A DNA stretch of 64,000 bases, taken from NCBI RefSeq assembly GCF_023736115.1, contig NZ_JAKQZC010000005.1, forward strand, positions 1-64,000. The letters run 5' to 3'. The translations under genes and the position numbers were made by a program. Position 1 is the stretch's first letter; the number at the start of each line of letters is the position of its first letter. The stretch is from Salinicola avicenniae (lineage in GTDB: Bacteria; Pseudomonadota; Gammaproteobacteria; Pseudomonadales; Halomonadaceae). Positions 61,767 to 64,000 of this stretch are shown here, in pieces. Below the pieces are notes generated by a model, which was not told the origin of the DNA, ran no database searches, and was given only the letters and a program-made list of their open reading frames with translations.

Positions 61767-62741
61767 ATGGTGGAGCTTGCCAGGTTCTGGTTTCGGGTGG
61801 TTCGCGACTCGGTTCAGCTGTGGCTGGATCGCAATGCCTTTAGCTACGCCGGTTCCCTGGCGTTCTACACGCTGTTCTCCTTGGCGCCCACGATCATCAT
61901 TGCGGTTAGTGTCGTCGGGTTGTGGCTCGGTGAGGATGCTGCGCGCGGCGAGATCGTGGCGCGCCTGCAGGATACGCTAGGGCCCTCCGCGGCCCGCGCA
62001 GTCGAAGATGCCGTTGCCCAGTCAAGCATCCAGGCGTCGGGTATTCTGCCAACGCTGGCCGGTATCGGGACACTGTTGGTCGGGGCCACGACGGTGTTCG
62101 GGCAGATGCAGTTTTCGCTCAACACGATCTGGGGCGTGGCGCCGCATCCGGATCGCAACAGCGTCTGGCTGTTTGCCAAGAAACGCCTGCTGTCGCTGGC
62201 CGTGGTGCTGGCTATCGGCTTTGTGCTGCTGGTGTCGCTGGTGCTGGGCGTGATCCTGCGGGCGACCTTTCGCTACGCCGGCGACTGGGTGCCGGGGAGC
62301 GGATTGCTGCTGTCGGCGGCGGAGTTCGGTCTGTCGATCGTCGTCGTGGCCATGTTCTTTGCCGCGATCTTCAAGGTGCTTCCCGACGTGGTGCTGAGCT
62401 ACCGCGATGTGGTGCTCGGGGCGCTGGTCACGGCCGTCCTTTTCGTCATCGGCCGCAATGCCATTGCTGCCTATCTCGCGCACACCGCGACGGCTTCCAC
62501 CTATGGTGCGGCGGGGTCGGTCGTGCTGGTACTGCTATGGGTCTACTACTCCTCGCTGATCCTGTTGTACGGTGCGGCTTTCACGCGCACGCACGTGGTT
62601 GCGCGCGGGCGGCATATCGTTCCCCGCAATACCGCCGTGCTGCTGCGGCAGGAAGTGATCAAGAAGGAGGATCTGGCACATGACCAATCGGACCATCAAG
62701 GCGCTGGTGAGCGGGCGCGTTCAGGGCGTGAGCTTCCGTGA
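61767..62741 (+). CDS. YihY/BrkB-family inner-membrane protein
   Basis: 324 residues from ATG 61767; about six transmembrane helices. The family stretch DRNAFSYAGSLAFYTLFSLAPTIIIAVSVVG is near the N-terminus and TASTYGAAGSVVLVLLWVYYSSLILLYGAAFT near the end. Once called ribonuclease BN but not a nuclease; role unknown. GTG 61698, ATG 61704 and ATG 61734 are in-frame alternatives. The 3' end overlaps the acylphosphatase gene by 62 bases. Confidence 0.85.
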   Translation: MVELARFWFRVVRDSVQLWLDRNAFSYAGSLAFYTLFSLAPTIIIAVSVVGLWLGEDAARGEIVARLQDTLGPSAARAVEDAVAQSSIQASGILPTLAGIGTLLVGATTVFGQMQFSLNTIWGVAPHPDRNSVWLFAKKRLLSLAVVLAIGFVLLVSLVLGVILRATFRYAGDWVPGSGLLLSAAEFGLSIVVVAMFFAAIFKVLPDVVLSYRDVVLGALVTAVLFVIGRNAIAAYLAHTATASTYGAAGSVVLVLLWVYYSSLILLYGAAFTRTHVVARGRHIVPRNTAVLLRQEVIKKEDLAHDQSDHQGAGERARSGRELP

Positions 62742-62952
62742 GTATGTGCGGCGAGAGGCGGAACGGTGGGGCATTACCGGTCACGCTCACAATCTCGAGG
62801 ATGGGCGTGTCGAAGTGGTCGCCTGCGGTGAGGCGACCGCGATTGCCGAGCTGATCGACAGGCTGTGGTCGGGGCCGCCGGCGGCCGATGTGACCGATGT
62901 CGCTGTCGAAGAGGCGACCCTGGCGGCGCCGGCAAGCTTCACCACCGGGTAG
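62680..62952 (+). CDS. acyP: Acylphosphatase
   Basis: 90 residues. Hydrolyses acyl phosphates. SGRVQGVSFREYVRREA carries the catalytic Arg, and HAHNLEDGRVEVVACG the catalytic Asn. AAGGAGG lies eleven bases before ATG 62680, inside the YihY-like gene, so translation is coupled. Confidence 0.92.
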   Translation: MTNRTIKALVSGRVQGVSFREYVRREAERWGITGHAHNLEDGRVEVVACGEATAIAELIDRLWSGPPAADVTDVAVEEATLAAPASFTTG

Positions 62953-62972
62953 CCTGGGTCGCCGCATGGCGG

Positions 62973-63920
62973 TCACTCGGCGGTTAGTGTCTCTACCATC
63001 CACTGAATGACCGCCGGCCCGTCGGCGTTCAGGCAGACATCTGCCGCGACGCTACGGGTCCAGCGGTCGTCGACGAACTGTCGCGAGGCCGGTGCCATGA
63101 GGGTCTGTCCTTCGGCCAGTCCTTCGGTGACCACGCTCAAATAGCCGCGTTCGACCTGGAACAGCTCCGGTTTCAATAGCCAGACCAGTGCACAGCTGTC
63201 GTGCGGGCAGCAGCCGTCGATGCCCTGTGCCTGCTGGTAAAAGTCTCGATAGAAGGTGTAGCTCTCGCCCAGGATCTTGCCCAGCTCGCCCTGGGCGGCG
63301 GCAATCTTCTCCATGCTGGTCGGATCGAGAACGCAGCGATGTGTGGCGTCGAGGCCGACCAGTGTCAGTGGCCAGTCTGCCTGCAAGACGCGCGCGGCGG
63401 CGTGCGGGTCATTGAAGATATTGGCTTCGGCCACCGGCGTCACATTGCCGCCTTCGCGAATCGATCCGCCCATGATCACGACGCGCTTGACCTTCGCCAC
63501 CAGCGAAGGGTCAAGCTGCAGGGCAGCGGCGAGGTTGCCAAGTGGGCCGACCGCGACCAGGACAATCTCTCCCGGGCGCGCGTTGACCTGCTCGACAATG
63601 AACGCTGCCGCACTCTGTGAAACAGCCTGTGTCGTCACCGGCGGCAACGGCATGTTGCCCAACCCGTTATCGCCGTGGATATGACCGGGAGGCGGATTTT
63701 TCGGTTTGACCAGTGGCGCGGAAGCCCCTTGGGCCACTGGGATCGATTGCCCCGCCAGTTCTGCCAGCAGCAGGGCGTTGTGCGTTGCCGTTTCGATGGT
63801 GACGTTGCCGAAGGTGGTCGTCAGTCCGAGTAGTTCGATGTCGGGGTGCGCCAGCGCGATCGCGATGGCCTGGGCATCATCGATGCCGGGGTCGGTGTCG
63901 AAAATGATCGGTGTGGACAT
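62973..63920 (-). CDS. Ribonucleoside hydrolase (IunH/RihA-type)
   Basis: 315 residues. Cleaves nucleosides to base and ribose for salvage. Calcium-binding DTDPGIDDAQAI at the N-terminus, the ribose loop HGDNGLGN, VAVGPLGNLAAAL and the catalytic His region CCPHDSCALVWLL. Convergent with acyP. The specific rih subgroup is not assigned. Confidence 0.9.
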   Translation of the reverse strand: MSTPIIFDTDPGIDDAQAIAIALAHPDIELLGLTTTFGNVTIETATHNALLLAELAGQSIPVAQGASAPLVKPKNPPPGHIHGDNGLGNMPLPPVTTQAVSQSAAAFIVEQVNARPGEIVLVAVGPLGNLAAALQLDPSLVAKVKRVVIMGGSIREGGNVTPVAEANIFNDPHAAARVLQADWPLTLVGLDATHRCVLDPTSMEKIAAAQGELGKILGESYTFYRDFYQQAQGIDGCCPHDSCALVWLLKPELFQVERGYLSVVTEGLAEGQTLMAPASRQFVDDRWTRSVAADVCLNADGPAVIQWMVETLTAE

Positions 63921-64000
63921 GGGTGCCTCTGAACGCTCGTGTCTGAATGGGCTTGAAAACGACGCTGGGGTGGGGCGGCTACGTCGTCGAGTGGCGCGTG

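Overview
The window is a high-GC gammaproteobacterial chromosome segment. The block thrS-infC-rpmI-rplT-pheS-pheT-ihfA has the classic gammaproteobacterial order. The protein sequences look like those of the moderately halophilic Halomonadaceae (Halomonas/Salinicola type); that family assignment is inference from protein similarity as I recognise it, not from a search. No rRNA, CRISPR array, integrase or transposase was seen. One tRNA is present, tRNA-Pro(GGG).

Bases 1-14,000 hold an envelope polysaccharide locus. It opens with the 3' part of cysN (ATP sulfurylase large subunit). Then come two unrelated PAPS-type sulfotransferases, an O-antigen ligase/polymerase-like membrane protein, a GT4 glycosyltransferase, a KpsS/Capsule_synth protein, a full Kdo set (kdsA, kdsC, kpsF/kdsD), cysC (APS kinase) and a WcaJ-type undecaprenyl-phosphate sugar transferase. 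Together they suggest a sulfated, Kdo-containing capsule or exopolysaccharide with its own PAPS supply. Beyond the cluster end lie an orphan Tat-signal mini-protein and, convergent, a 789-residue phage-tailspike-like beta-helix protein that may act on the polymer. cysQ, which removes the PAP by-product, lies 7.5 kb further on.

Bases 14,000-31,500: VanZ-like protein, LrgAB pair, tRNA-Pro, a small periplasmic protein, an SLC13/DASS transporter, cysQ, a DUF2489 protein, an OmpA-family lipoprotein with calcium-type repeats, the translation operon (infC apparently starting with AUC), a MioC-type flavodoxin, ppnN and a YfcL-family gene.

Bases 31,500-46,000: a LysR regulator; a glycine module (gcvP and gcvH on the minus strand, divergent from an alanine/glycine:Na+ symporter and gcvT); and a minus-strand envelope operon of acyltransferase, degenerate LytM lipoprotein, SqdX/MgtA-like glycosyltransferase, PAP2 phosphatase and AlkB. 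An inverted pair of consensus DnaA boxes lies between that operon and a divergent MFS gene. grxA follows.

Bases 46,000-64,000: inositol-phosphatase family protein, RegA/RegB redox two-component system, prfC, mscL with an added CxxC/CxxC tail, tatD, ygfZ, a small HMA-like protein, uvrB, nei, class I fumarase, cardiolipin synthase, a HypT/YjiE-like LysR regulator, a YihY-family membrane protein, acylphosphatase and a nucleoside hydrolase. This part is largely housekeeping.
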